From Rhabdophis nuchalis (taxonomy: Eukaryota > Chordata > Lepidosauria > Squamata > Natricidae), in the NCBI GenBank assembly GCA_039707465.1, contig CM077643.1, positions 63,428,605-63,492,604 on the forward strand: 64,000 nucleotides of DNA, given 5' to 3'. Below are positions 29,911 to 42,019 of this stretch, one piece after another; position 1 is the first letter of the stretch, and each line of letters begins with the position of its first letter. The translations under genes were made by a program, and so were the position numbers. The notes under the pieces were generated by a model. The model did no database searches, was not told the DNA's origin, and saw nothing but the letters and a program-made list of their open reading frames with translations.

Positions 29911-32500
29911 TGCCTTGTTTCGGGGACTTCCCTACTTTAGCTCTTCTTTTAAACCCCCCGGTGGTTCACTTCTGGCAGCCTCTTGTCCCTCTTGCAAAGA
30001 GACGTCCAGCAGCCTTTAATCTCCTCTTCCCCCTTCCTGGTGGATGACAAACGCGTGTGTCCCATAGCTCGTCCTTGCCTCCCCCTCCCTTTTTCGCATT
30101 CTTCGCTTGCGCTCCCCTGTCTGGTTCCCCGTTCTCTACTTTGCAGCAAAGATACTCGGCTCTTGGCTATTGTGAGCTGGTTTGCTGTGTGCACCTCACC
30201 GTCTTCCTCTTTCCCCCTCCCCTGCTCCTCTCCTATCTTTATGGTACCTTGCTTATTTACAATGTCTGAACGCGAGCCGTGGTTCAGGGCTTTGAAATTT
30301 GTCCTGGCGCAAGAACTTTACACATCCTTCCGATTGACGCCGAAGTGCTGCTGAACAGAAGCAGACAAAAATCCTCTCGGATAGGTTGTGGTTTATAAAG
30401 TCTTGAAAACTGACCCAGCAGTGGGGATCCAATGATCAGCATTCCTTGGCCTGTTTGACCAGAACCTCAATCCTGTCTACACTTATGTGGGACTTGCTTT
30501 CAAGTAATTGTCCGGAAAATTGTGTTTTAAGTCTATCTGTGCTGCCCCTGCTGGCTAAATAAGCCAAGAGTAACATTGAGTCCCATAAAGGGTGTATAGT
30601 ATGATTTGTGTATTGAGCAAGTGCATCCAAGCTCACTCCAGCCCCTGTGCTGGTTTTTGCCTTCTAGTGGACTTGACTCAGATGCCCAGTTTTCTATTTG
30701 TAAATTATAGTTTCTGCTGATCCCTGCAGAGGTTGTAAGGATGAATTGCATGCTGTACTTTTTACCTTGGAATGAATCTGGCAAAGTTAAGTGTGGTTTT
30801 CCTGGTGAATCTGTATAGCTTTTTTTCCTGTCTGTAGTACAATAAAAAGCTTTTCTAACCAATCTTGGATATGGCGTGGCTATTCTTTTCCTTTGGAAGC
30901 CCACTGGTGTTGGGGGTTTGTGTATGTGGGGAGGAGGTCCCTTCAGTCCCTAATGACTGTCAGGAATAGTCCTGAGGTTTTCCTGGCAAGATTTACAGAT
31001 GTATTAACACAATGTAAATAATAGAACAGACTTGGTAAAGTAGCTTCAGCATCTTTGAAAATTACTGAAAAGTGTGTGTACTTTGCTGTCTTTAATGTAT
31101 AAATTGTCAGGTTTAGAATTACTAGCATCACTGGTTAAACGTTAAGACAGGTTGAATCAATAAGCTACTAGCTTGAAAGGAACCACTGAATCCTATATCT
31201 GGAAATGTGTATCTAGCCACTTGCTGTGTTGTTTGCAAAGGGAGATTTTTTCCTTGTTTTTGCACATATTGCTTTTCTGAATTCCCCAACTGAAGATTCT
31301 TGCATTTCTAGTTTGGAATCAACATTCCAGTTTTTTGCCATGGGTTAGCTAACTTGTGTATAGGATACAATGCAATCTGTGTCTCCAGTAGTCTGCAGGT
31401 ACTTTCCTATTGACAAATACAGATATCTATGAATTAGTTCCATGTTTGTTTTAAGGTAAGCTATTCCTTTTGCTATTTGGCTTTCCCCCCCTTAAAGCAG
31501 TGTTAAGGGCTAACATTTCTTATTTTGCACAAACTGTCAAATTCTCATTGAAAAATAATGTAGATAAGTAGACTTATTCTCTTAGTTTCCAGAGGAGTTG
31601 CATACATGCATGCTGGGGATAATAGACATTTGGAATAAAATAGTAATGAAAGAGCTCATTTCTTGAACTAGATTTTTGATGCAACCTATTTTTTCTATAT
31701 TAATTTTGTCTAATAGTGGACACTATAATAAGTAGAATTTTTCATTGTCATGTACTGTACCAATTAACAAATTTTATCCTGTAGTTTTTTGTCAAAAACT
31801 TGCATGTGAGTAATTTGTACCAATTTCAAATATTTGTTTATTGATAGCAATTTCCTCTGTATTACATATGTACATTAAGAACTTTTTTATATTAAAACTT
31901 GAAATAACATAGGAGTTATTATCTGAGGATATTTTCTGCAAATATTAATTCTGTTGCTTATACACGAATAGTAATGATCCATTCAACACAAGGAAAGTGT
32001 TCATATATCTAATAATTGTTTTCACATTCTAGTTCTTTTTTATTAAAGTATAGTTAATATTTGGTACCATGAAGTTTATAATAGGTAGTGGACTGCACAT
32101 TGAAGAGAAATAATGTCGGAAGACATTCTATGTGTCTTAAAACATTTAAAACCTTCACTCAGTTCAGAAATGATATTAAACAATTAAGGTTATTAAGGGC
32201 TTCTTTCTCTACTTCTTAATACTTTATTCTGCTGTGTTTTTGGTCTGTTTTTTTTCCTGAATGTTACAATTAGAATTCTCTAGGTTACACTAATTTATTC
32301 AATTCAGATTATGTTGCAACCTGTCTCACCATTGTGACCCTAGGTGGCTAACAGTAGTTAAAAAGACACAACCTAGAATAAAAATAATTAAGAGGCATTC
32401 ACTTAAAACCCATTATTTTAAAAGAGACAAAACCTTTGATATAAAACCTGTACTTTTGTACTTGAATCCTGATGTGAGGCACAAGTTCAGTATATAAGTC
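29911..32500 (+). other. BTBD7: BTBD7 intron 1, left part
   Basis: After the CpG island the sequence becomes AT-rich and holds no exon, gene or clear repeat until the microsatellite at 32530. The short ORFs have no family resemblance. A weak LINE-tail resemblance occurs at 32310-32370. Confidence 0.5.
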
Positions 32501-32528
32501 ATGGTTTTGTGTCGTGATGTTACAATAT

Positions 32529-32643
<115 letters not shown>

Positions 32644-33049
32644 AGATTTAGATTTTTATACCGCCCTTCTCCCTTTCGGGACTCAACGATAAAAATCAGT
32701 AGTATAAAACATAAAAATATATTAAATGATTAGCCTGTCCTAATCAAAAACCCCTACTAAAAACAATTAAAACTACGCCAGGCTGGCCACACGAAATAAA
32801 TAGGTCTTCAAGGCCCGACGGAAAAGGCGCAGGTCCGTGGTCGTCTGTAGGTCAGGCCACTCCAGAGGGCAGGAGCTGCCACAGACAAGGCTCTCCTGCT
32901 AGGGGTCGCCAGCCGACATTGCCTGGCCGACGGTACCCTGAAGAGGCCCTCTCTGTGGGAGCGAACTGGTCGGTGGGAGGTGTTTGGTAGCAGGAGGCAG
33001 TCTTGCAAGTAATAAGGTCCCTTGCCATGGAGCGCTTTAAAGGTGGTTA

Positions 33050-34024
33050 CTAATAAGCCACAGGCAGCCAGTGCAGCTTGTGCAGGAGAGGTGTCACGTG
33101 GGAGCATCTAGACGCTCCCAGAATCCCCCGCGCGGCCGCATTCTGAACTAACTGGAGCCTCTGGGTGCACCTCAAGGGGAGCCCCATGTAGAGAGCGTTG
33201 CAGTAGTCCATACGGGAGATGACGAGGGCTTGAGTGAACGTGCGTAAAGCGTCACGATCCAGAAAGGGGCGCAACTGGCGTATCAGGCAAACCTGATAAA
33301 AAGCCCCCCTGGCCACGGCTGTCATATGGTCTTCTAGAGACAGCCGAGAGTTCAGGAGGACACCCAAGTTGCGAGCCCTCTCTGTAGGGGCCAATGACTC
33401 GCCCTCAATAGCCAGAGATGGAACCAACTGGCTATATCGTGACGCCGGAAGCCACAGCCACTCAGTCTTGGACGGGTTGAGTCGGAGCCTGTTTCTCCCC
33501 ATCCAGACTCGCACGGCCTCCAGACATCGGGACATCACTTCCACGGCATCGTTGGGGTGGTCCAGGGTAGAGATGTACAGCTGAGTATCGTCAGCGTACT
33601 GGTGGAACTCTACCCCGAAACCACGGATGATCTCACCCAATGGCTTCATATAAATGTTGAACAGGAGAGACGAGAGGACCGACCCCTGTGGTACCCCACA
33701 AGTGAGGCACCTCAATGTCGACCTCTGCCCCCCTGCCAACACAAATTGCGACCGGTCGGAGAGGTAGGAGGAGAACCACCGTAAAATGGTGCCCCCCAGC
33801 CCCTCCAGCCGGTGCAGCATGATACCATGGTCGATGGTATCAAAAGCCGCTGAGAGATCTAACAGGACCAGGATAGAGGAACAACCCCTATCCCGAGCCC
33901 TCCAGAGATCATCCACCAACACGACCAATGCCGTCTCTGTGCTGTACCCTGGCCGGAAGCCGGACTGGAACAAGTCCAGATAGACAGTTTCCTCCAGGTG
34001 CGGAGGGAGCTGCCACGCCACCAC
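33050..34024 (-). pseudogene. L2-type LINE reverse transcriptase
   Basis: The frame covers motif A (LDLSAAFDTIDH), motif B (GVPQGSVLSSLLF) and the catalytic YADDTQ (about 33585-33600), then the thumb through LHKLHWLPVAY. It is open for 324 codons, but small deletions exist compared with the + strand copy (LGGLGVGGT is LEGLGGT here). It is dead as part of a broken element. Confidence 0.85.
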
Positions 34025-34048
34025 ACTCTCAACAACCTTCGCAAGAAA

Positions 34049-34762
34049 TCAGAGGTTGGAGACAGGACGGTAGTTGGCGAACACAGCCAGGTCCAGGGAG
34101 GGCTTCTTGAGGAGAGGCCTCACCACCGCCTCTTTCAAGGCGGCCGGCAGAAACCCGTCACTCAAAGAAGCGTTGACAATTCCCTGGAGCCAGCCTCGTG
34201 TAACCTCCCGGGAGGCCAGTACCAACCAGGTACTTATTGGACACGGGTCCAATAAACATGTGGTGGCGTTCAGCCGCCCCAGCATCCTGTCCATGTCCTC
34301 AGGAGTCACAGGGTCGAACTCTTCCCAGATAGCAGACTCAAGACCTGCCTCCATCAGCCTGTCTGAACTAGTCCAATCGGAGGCCAACCCGTCACGGATC
34401 TGATCAATTTTATCATGCAGATAACACCCAAATTCCTCCGCATGGCCCTGCAAGGGAGCATCCTGTGCCCTCTGGTGAAGAAGGGAGCGGGTCACCCTAA
34501 ACAGGGCGGCAGGGCGGTTATCTGCAGACGCGATAAGAGGGGAGAAATAATTATGCTTCACCACTCCTATCGCCACTAGGTAGGTCTTCAAGTACAACCT
34601 TACCCGTGTCCGGTCACACTCAGAGCAGGTGGCCCTCCAACTGCTCTCTAGGCATCTCTTCCGACGCGTCATCACCCTCAGCTCCTCAGAAAACCAGGGA
34701 GCCAAGGCGCCGGGTGAGAGGCCGCAAAGGCACGACCCGGTCCAGGGCCCCCATGGCCGCAC
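34049..34762 (-). pseudogene. L2-type LINE endonuclease-RT linker
   Basis: This frame carries the basic linker (EELRVMTRRKRCLES), the WEEFDPVTPEDMDR segment and the N-terminal RT block ending NYRPVSNL, where a stop interrupts it. It is collinear with 21175-21815 of the + strand copy and keeps the bases lost by the frameshift there. Confidence 0.8.
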
Positions 34763-35288
34763 TATTCCAAGCGGCCACTAGGTTCTCAGTCGAGTCGCGG
34801 GTCAGGGTCTCAGGTATTGGCCCAAGCTCCATCTGGAACCTCTCAGGGTCCATCAGGCGCCTGGGGTGGAACCATCTCACCGCTTCCGGTTCCGCCTCCC
34901 CGCGGTGGGATGCAGCGGTTGGAAAGCTCATCCGAAGGAGAGAGTGATCTGACCATGACAGGGGTTCGACGGCTATTTCCCCTAAACCCAGATCACTCAA
35001 CCACTGGCCGGAGACAAAAACTAAGTCCAGCGTGTGTCCTCCAGTGTGGGTGGGGTCATGAACTAACTGGGTCAGGTCCATGGCCGTCATGGAGGCCATG
35101 AACTCCCGTGCCGCCTCAGATGCCTCGCCTATCGATGGCAGGTTGAAATCCTCCATGACTAGCAGCCTGGGGATATCAACCGCCATCTCGGCTATCACAT
35201 TGAGAAGCTCGGGTAGGGCTGCTGATACGTAGCGGGGAGCCAGGTACACAATCAGCAAGCCCAACTGCCTCCCATGACCCCACTTCAC
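34686..35288 (-). pseudogene. L2-type LINE endonuclease domain
   Basis: The translation shows LLIVYLAPRYVSAALPELL and the SWSDHSLLRMSF catalytic box. In the MGDFN box position the sequence reads MEDFN, a Gly-to-Glu change. The N-terminal part is missing and the frame breaks at the 3' end. It is a relic of the endonuclease that opens target DNA. Confidence 0.8.
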
Positions 35289-35479
35289 ACATAGAGACTC
35301 ACATCCGGCTGTCTGCCGGTTTCATAACTTAACAGCCTCATTTGGATGCCAATGGTTGTAACCATGGCTTGGAGTAGAGTAACATTTAGAGATCATAAAA
35401 AATCCTAAGTGGCATAGTGTAGGGCTGTAGGCTGTGTTTCCACTCATAGGAAACTAGGAAACGGAACCATGAAAGGAGA

Positions 35480-35665
35480 TTTAAAAAATTACACAACCGT
35501 GGGAATTGAACAGCTTGTCTTCACAAGTTGTGGGAACTTCATCACTGGAAGCTTTCAAGAAGAGACTGGACCTCCAACTGACGGAAATGGACCTCCTTGG
35601 GCAGGGGGGTGGACTAGATGGCCTACAAGGTCCCTTCCAACTCTGTTAATCTGTACCTGTACTAA
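35480..35665 (+). mobile_element. CR1-like LINE, 3' tail fragment
   Basis: Blocks AACAGCTTGTCTTCACAAG, AAGAAGAGACTGGA and GGCCTACAAGGTCCCTTCCAACTCTGTTA match the family terminus. It is about 190 bases and 5'-truncated. Confidence 0.8.
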
Positions 35666-35669
35666 TGTC

Positions 35670-37200
35670 AGTTGGCATTCCTACTGCAAAGTCTGGATTT
35701 TCTGAATCTTAAAATATGAAACTAGTTGTGATAGAATGGGATTGCCAACCATTCACGTGCATCAATTGGAGACGAAATGCATTATGGTGGTATAGACAAA
35801 TGATGCCATATAACTGGCATCATTGCAAGATTGTATAATGCACCCTGCAGGAATGATAAGCAACTTCCTTAGTTAGTAGATTGCGTTAGAAGATTTTGCG
35901 TGAATAATTCATGCCATCCTATATGTAGATTTTGTTTGCAATTCAGTAGATTAGAAATTTATTTTAAATACTTTTTTCCACCTAGTATTTTAATCTTAGA
36001 GTAGGTAAGGCTAAAAGTTATCTGTTGTTGGCCCAGCAAGCTCAAGGAATGATAATAAGCTACACACCTGCCTTGAATAGCAATTCTGATACTTGAATGA
36101 AATGCTGATGTCACTGAGCTGAGTGGAGAGGTGGCTCTTCATTTGTCTACACAGAGTGCAATTCCTAACAGTACAACTAATAAGTGATAGTTCTCATATC
36201 TATAACTTTCTGTAGTCAAAATAAAGTTCAGAAAACAGCTGTACTGTTCACCCTGCTGATATGATATTCTTTGGTCTAATGGAGTTTTCGGTCAGTGTAA
36301 CAGTGAAAGATACTTTTTGGTGATTCACACCTGTATCCTTTCAGAACTGTTCAAGGGAATTTTCATAGTGTGGCATAAGTTAATTTGAAGAAAGGACGCC
36401 TCATGATGTGACAATTTTGCAATAGAGATGTTGAAGCAGTCTGTAGCATTGATTCCCTACAAAAGGTATAGGAAACTTATAGTAATTCCTTTAATTGTTT
36501 ATATTAAAAATTGCATGTTGCCTATTTACCAGATTCTTGGCTTTATAAGTGTGCAGTGCAATGAAAGCTAGGATGGCGAGTTTAGGCCAGTCACTGTCTC
36601 TCAGGATGGTTGTTGTGAGGAAAATACGTAGGAGGTAGATATGTTTGCCACCGTGAATTATTTGTAAAAAAAAAAAAAAGGCAGGATACAAATAATAAAA
36701 TAAATAAATATCCAAAATTATAATGTGAGAATTGAATCTGAAGTTTCATTGTTAAGGAGAAAATGTGAACAGAGTTATCCTTCATGTAAGTTATTACATT
36801 GGTTTAAATTATGCTTTAGGTCAACATCTTTTTTTTTTTTTAAATATTTTTTCTAGCATTCTTTCTTTTCTACTGTAATTGGAACAACCTGGGCTTTGAT
36901 GGGGGGAATTAATTTCAATTAATTACCTCATATATACGGATACCATTCCAGTGTTGCAATTAGGCATACCACTTGTTGCTGGTTGATTTTAAAGATTGAT
37001 GGTGACACATGGAATATAAGACTTGTTTTCACAAGTGATCTCAGAACACATGTACCAGCATGCTGTAGTATGGTGTTGTCAGATCTGGAGCCTGTCTAGT
37101 TTGCTTGAAAATCAGTGTGTAGAAGTGAACGTAATATTTAGTCAGACAGCAATTAATAGCCCAAATTAACTTTATTTATGATTATGCTGCCCAGTAGAGT
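35670..37200. other. BTBD7 intron 1, no recognised features
   Basis: AT-rich intronic sequence with short poly(A) and poly(T) runs (36665-36679, 36830-36840). I see no gene or repeat family. Confidence 0.45.
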
Positions 37201-37508
37201 GGTTAAATTCTGTTTGAAGTTATGACAACTATGACCTGGATGACTGAGAAGACAGGAAGTTATGACAGCTTCAGATAGGGTAATTATGGTCCATAAAGTG
37301 TCATGCATTGCCCCTTCCTGCAATCAGATAACCATATTTCAGGCTTCTGGCAACAGACTCACACATTAATGACTGGTTGCCGCATCCAACAGTCACATGA
37401 CCAAAATTTCCAACTTTGTTTTTGTTATTTTGGTGTTGTTGTTTTTCCTGGTTTCTGGCAAAAGTCACCCATTCGGGAGAATGGATTCACTTAACAGGCA
37501 TGTGATTC
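37200..37508. mobile_element. Tigger/mariner-like non-autonomous element, left part
   Basis: The inner phrases CAGTCACATGACC and GGATTCACTTAACAGGCATGTGATTC belong to the family seen at 1265, 37800, 43650 and 45880. The element is interrupted at 37508 by a CR1-like insertion and resumes at 37784. Confidence 0.5.
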
Positions 37509-37783
37509 CTTTAACAATCAAGGACAAGAAGCAATGGGTGGAAACTGGTCAAGGAGAGAAGCAACGTAGAGCTAAGGAGAAATTCCCTGACAGTTAGAAC
37601 AATTAATCAGTGGAACTACGTGCCTCCAGAAGTTGAAAATGCTCCAACATTGGAAGTTTTTAAAAAGATGTTGGATAACCATTTGTCTGAAGTGGTGTAG
37701 GGTTTCCTGCCTGAGCAGGGGGTTGGACTAGAAGACCTCCAAGGTCCCTTTCAACTTTGTTATTTTGTCCTATCCTATCCTAT
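37509..37783 (+). mobile_element. CR1-like LINE 3' insertion with 10-bp target duplication
   Basis: The insertion contains the family 3' end (GACAAGAAGCAATGGGTGG.., GAGCAGGGGGTTGGACTAGAAGACC) and ends in a short CTATC repeat. CATGTGATTC flanks it at 37499-37508 and 37784-37793, a perfect 10-bp target duplication. It splits an older DNA element. Confidence 0.8.
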
Positions 37784-38170
37784 CATGTGATTCAGATGTA
37801 ACAACCACAGTAAAAATGGTTGAATTTTTTTTCAGGTGGGCGCCTCGACTTGCGACCAGAATTACGTATAAACAAAATTGGAGTCCTAATTGTGGTTGTA
37901 AGTGGAGGCTAGCTGTAGGGTATTTTTAAGATCATGTCCTCACACTTTACAAGCATTGTAGCATCCCTACAGTTATGTGATCAAAATTCGGATGCTTGGC
38001 AACTAGCATATATTTATGACAGTTGCAATGTCCAGGGGTCATGTGAACATCATTTTGCAACTTCTCAGCTGGCTTCTAACAAGTAGTGGGAGAAGCTGGA
38101 TTTGTTTAACGACCATGTGATTCACTTAACAACCATGGCAAAAAAAGTCGTAAAATTGGGCACAACTCAC
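37784..38170. mobile_element. Tigger/mariner-like non-autonomous elements
   Basis: The right part of the split element ends near 37918 with TTGTGGTTGTAAGTGGAGGC, an inverted copy of the family start. A second member follows, with phrases AAATTCGGATGCTTGGCAAC, GGGGTCATGTGAAC and GATTCACTTAACAACCATGGC. Confidence 0.5.
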
Positions 38171-38296
38171 ATTTATTTATTTATTTATTTATTTTATTTC
38201 TATACCGCCCTTTCTCCTCAATGGGACTCAGGGTGGTGCACAGGAATAATAAAAGCAGAAGTCATAAATACAATCAAATATAATTAAAATAAATTG
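38170..38296 (-). mobile_element. L2-type LINE 3' terminus
   Basis: An ATTT run (38171-38196) adjoins CTATACCGCCCTTTCTCCT and CAGGGTGGTGCACAGG, the terminal hairpin-like block of the L2-type LINEs in this window. Only about 125 bases were inserted. Confidence 0.8.
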
Positions 38297-38297
38297 T

Positions 38298-38400
38298 CCC
38301 TTCCTGCAATCAGATAACCATATTTCAGGCTTCTGGCAACAGACTCACACATTAATGACTGGTTGCCGCATCCAACAGTCACATGACCAAAATTTCCAAC
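38298..38400. repeat. Perfect 103-bp direct repeat, second copy
   Basis: This stretch is identical base for base to 37312-37414. It is followed by more Tigger/mariner-like sequence (to about 38465) that is not shared with the first copy. Confidence 0.9.
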
Positions 38401-38886
38401 AGCTGCCTTGCCTAGCAATGGAAATTTTGGTTTCAATTGTGGTCATAAATTGAGGACTACCTGTAAAATATTTAAATTTGGGCATGCAAACTCTATATTT
38501 GACATTAACAGTTGTAACTATTGTATAGCTTTCTACCAAGAATGATTTGGTGTACCTTTACTTCCTCTTAGCTTCCTGGAAATAAATAAGCTGTTCAAAA
38601 ATCAGTATTTAGATTTAATAAAATGTTCATATCAGAAGTTGCAGTTGCGTTGGATCTTCATATGTCTGTTCTTTCTTAATCACAGAGAATTTAATGTAGA
38701 TAGTGAATTCTATACGCCAGTGTTGCTAATCAGAGGTTTTGCTGTCATAACGTATGCTTAGGTACAACTTGTACATTTAAATCTTCTTTCAAATATATTA
38801 CAATATCCTGCTTCTCTGTTTCTGGTAATAAATTACACTACTCATTTTTAATTATTTACAGTGAATTTCTTGAATGTATTTGGGTC

Positions 38887-40521
38887 AATATTAAAGGTTG
38901 GGGGGGGAATGATATTGTCATAGGTCTATACTACAGGCCACCCAACCAAGCAGAGGAAGTGGATGAACTTTTTGCTAACCAACTAACTAAGGTATGTAGG
39001 AAGCACACTACAATAGTAATGGGAGATTTTAACTACCCTGACATCAATTGGGAAACAAACTCTGCACCAAGTGGAAGATCCAACAGGTTCCTAACAAACC
39101 TAGCAGACAACTTTGTTTCCCAAAAGGTAGAGAAGGGAACAAGGGGATCAGCAATATTGGACTTAATTCTCACTAACAGAGAGGAAATGATAGAAGGTGT
39201 AGAAGCTACAGGAACTTTGGGGGCAAGCGATCATGAAATACTGGAATTCAACATTATGCAAACAAAAGTAGTTGAACAAAGTCAAACTAGAGTCTTAGAC
39301 TTTAAGAGAGCTAATTTCAATAAACTCAGAGAGAGCTTGGGAAGGATTCCATGGATGAGAATCCTCAAGGGGAAAACAACTCAAGAAGCTTGGAAAATTT
39401 TGAAAAATGAGATTATAAAAGCCCAGTCCAGCGCAATACCAATGAAGAAGAAAAATAACAGTTCCCAAAAGAAACCAGCATGGCTGCATAAAGAACTCTC
39501 TGACAAATTGAAAGACAAAAAGGATAAATATAAAAAGTGGAAAAAGGGGGACATAACTAAGGCAAAATATCAGCAAACAACCCGAGCCTGTAAAGACGAA
39601 GTGAGGAAAGCTAAGGCTCGCAATGAAGAAAGGCTTGCCAAAAAAGTAAAAAATAACAAAAAAAGCTTCTTCCAACATGTTAAAAACAAGAAAAAAGTTA
39701 AGGAAACAATTGGTCCACTGCTGGGAGAAAATGGCAAGAAGATGATAAGCAACAGGGAGAAAGCAGAACTATTTAATTCTTTTTTTGCATCTGTCTTTAC
39801 ACAAAGGGATAAAACAGTCCAACCAATCAAAAACAGCACCACAAAAATCAGATTAGGAACACAAGTTGAAATAGGGAAGAAAATGGTAAGTGAGCACCTG
39901 TCTGCCCTGGACGAGTTCAAATCGCCAGGACCGGATGGACAATACCCCAGGGTTCTGAAGGAACTGGCAGACGAGATCTCAGAACCACTGAACTATATCT
40001 TTCAGAGATCCTGGAGCACCGGGGAACTGCCAGAAGACTGGAAAAGAGCTGATGTGGTTCCCATCTTCAAAAAAGGAAAAAAAACAGATCCAGGAAACTA
40101 TAGACCCATCAGCCTGACCTCAATACCAGGAAAGATTCTGGAAAAGATAATTAAACAACAAATAAGTGAACACCTAGAAGCAAACAAAGTAATAGCCAAA
40201 AGCCAACATGGGTTTATCAAAAACAGATCATGCCAGACTAATCGAATTGCATTCTTTGACAAAGTGACAAAATCAGTGGACCAGAGGAATGCTGTCGATA
40301 TAATTTACTTGGACTTCAGTAAGGCATTTGATAAAGTAGACCATAACCTACTATTAGATAAAGTAGAAAATTGTGGGTTAGACAGCACCACCACCGAATG
40401 GATTCGCAACTTACTGACCAACCGCACTCAACGTGTAGTCCTCAATGGAACTGCATCTACATGGAAGGAAGTATGCAGTGGAGTTCCCCAAGGCTCTGTT
40501 TTAGGTCCAGTACTCTTTTAA
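38887..40521 (+). pseudogene. CR1-like LINE endonuclease and reverse-transcriptase N-half
   Basis: The frame opens upstream of the first ATG at 38959 with the endonuclease segment VIGLYYRPPN. The MGDFNYPDINW box (about 39018) and the LGASDHEILEF catalytic box (about 39215-39245) follow. A very Lys-rich linker spans about 39440-39720. The RT starts with KSPGPDG and NYRPISLTSIPGK, then motif A LDFSKAFDKVDH (about 40312) and motif B GVPQGSVLGPVLF (to 40517). The stop at 40519 arises from one inserted T in a T run; without it the frame would read on into NIFINDL. The protein would nick DNA and prime reverse transcription. Confidence 0.9.
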
Positions 40522-40974
40522 CATCTTCATCAACGATTTGGATGAGGGGATAAATGGGGAACTCATCAAATTTGCAGACGACACCAACCTGGCAGGAATA
40601 GCCAACACTCCAGAAGATAGGCTTAGGATACAGAAGGATCTAGACAAACTTGAACATTGGGCACTATCTAATAAAATGAAATTCAATTGTGAAAAAAGTA
40701 AGGTTCTACATATAGGCAAGAAAAACAAAATGCACAAGTACAGTATAGGTGGTACCTTGCTCAATAGTAGCAACTGTGAGAGGGATCTAGGAATCTTAGT
40801 GGACAACCATTTAAATATGAGCCAGCAGTGTGCAGCAGCTGCCAAAAAAGCCAACACAGTTCTAGGCTGCATAAACAGAGGGATAGAATCTAGATCACGT
40901 GAAGTGTTAATGCCACTGTATAGTGCCTTGGTAAGGCCACACTTGGAATACTGCATACAGTTTTGGTCGCCATG
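40522..40974 (+). pseudogene. CR1-like LINE reverse-transcriptase C-half
   Basis: After the one-base frameshift the protein resumes with NDLDEGINGELIKFADDTNLAG. The catalytic FADDT lies at 40570-40585. The palm and thumb follow (ALSNKMKFN, CERDLGILV, VRPHLEYCIQFWSP). A TGA at 40973-40975 then interrupts the tail; an arginine (CGA) or a similar codon is the likely ancestral state. The active site is intact, so this copy was disabled recently. Confidence 0.88.
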
Positions 40975-41459
40975 ATGTAGAAAAGACGTGGAGACTCTGG
41001 AAAGAGTGCAGAGAAGAGCAACCAAGATGATTAGGGAACTGGAGTCTAAAACATATGAAGAACGGCTGCAGGAGCTGGGTATGTCTAGTTTGATGAAAAG
41101 AAGGACCAGGGGAGACATGATAGCAGCGTTCCGATATCTCAGAGGGTGTCACTGAGAAGAGGGAGCCAAACTATTCTCCAAGACACCTGGGGGCAGGACA
41201 AAAAGCAACGGGTGGAAACTAATCAAGGAGAGAAGCAACTTGGAACTAAGGAGAAATTTCCTGACAGTTAGAACAATTAACCTCTGGAACAGCTTGCCTC
41301 CAGAGGTTGTGAATGCCCCAACCCTGGAAGTCTTTAAAAAGATGTTAGATAGTCATTTGTCTGAAATGGTATAAGGTTCCTGCCCACGCAGGGGGTTGGA
41401 CTAGAAGACCTACAAGGTCCCTTCCAACTCTGCTATTGTATTGTATTGTAATTTGACCT

Positions 41460-41913
41460 GTGGGCAGTCATCTTGGGCATGTCGGTTTCTTAGTTCCTAC
41501 TCCTTGCTTGTGACAAGTGTTCTGGTGCGTTCTTTGGATCCAGTTTCCGATTACCTTCTAGTTATGTGGATTGCTGTAGCAAACTTTTGGTCAATCCAAC
41601 CATTATTTATGCTTTATTTTAAAAAGAGAAAGAATGGGGAGAGGGTTAGGAGGGCACTTGGTGTCAATGATTTGATGGTTTCGTCTCTCAAGATTTCAGT
41701 TTAAATCAGCTGGAAAACTGCCTATTATAAGCGTCAAGTCTTACGTCTTTTGCGTGTTGGAATGTAAAGTGTAAGAAGAGCCCTACTAGATGAGGCCAAA
41801 GCCCATATTCTAGCCTGGTATTTTGTGTCACCTAGCGGCCAATCTGATCTGCTCCGAACAAGAAGGCAGAAGCTTTCTTCCACTTCTGGGACCTTAGCAG
41901 CTGATCTTTAGAC
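41460..41913. other. BTBD7 intron 1, no recognised features
   Basis: No gene or repeat family identified in this interval. Confidence 0.45.
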
Positions 41914-42016
41914 CACTGTTTTTTCAGCCTTGGCAGCTGTAAGATGTGTGGACTTCAGCTTCAATAATTCCCCAGCCAAGATGCTGGGGAAAAATTGCCA
42001 AGATTGAAAAACACTG
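41914..42016. mobile_element. Aged palindromic hAT-type MITE
   Basis: The inverted ends CACTGTTTTTTCAGCCTTGGCA and TTGCCAAGATTGAAAAACACTG pair with a few mismatches around GGACTTCAGCTTCAATAATTCCCCAGCC. The flanks CTTTAGAC and TTTTAGAG agree at 6 of 8 positions. It is related to, but older than, the elements at 46149 and 61494. Confidence 0.6.
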
Positions 42017-42019
42017 TTT

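Larger units (their letters stand above)
32644..35310 (-). mobile_element. L2-type LINE, long antisense copy in BTBD7 intron 1
   Basis: It has the same architecture as the copy at 20470-23300: endonuclease (35288-34690), linker (34762-34049), RT (34024-33050) and a 3' tail. The 5' end is truncated within the endonuclease. Three frame breaks near 34700-34760, 34030-34050 and 33050 split the protein. The 3' end meets the ATT microsatellite. Confidence 0.9.
38870..41455 (+). mobile_element. CR1-like LINE, long copy with one-base frameshift
   Basis: This element is truncated in the endonuclease domain and runs to a short ATTGT repeat tail (about 41437-41455). A long frame (38959-40521) covers endonuclease, linker and RT up to motif B. 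A single extra T near 40518 shifts the frame, which resumes at once for RT motif C and the thumb. The truncated fragments at 2450, 4752, 25480, 35480 and 37509 match its 3' region. Confidence 0.92.
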
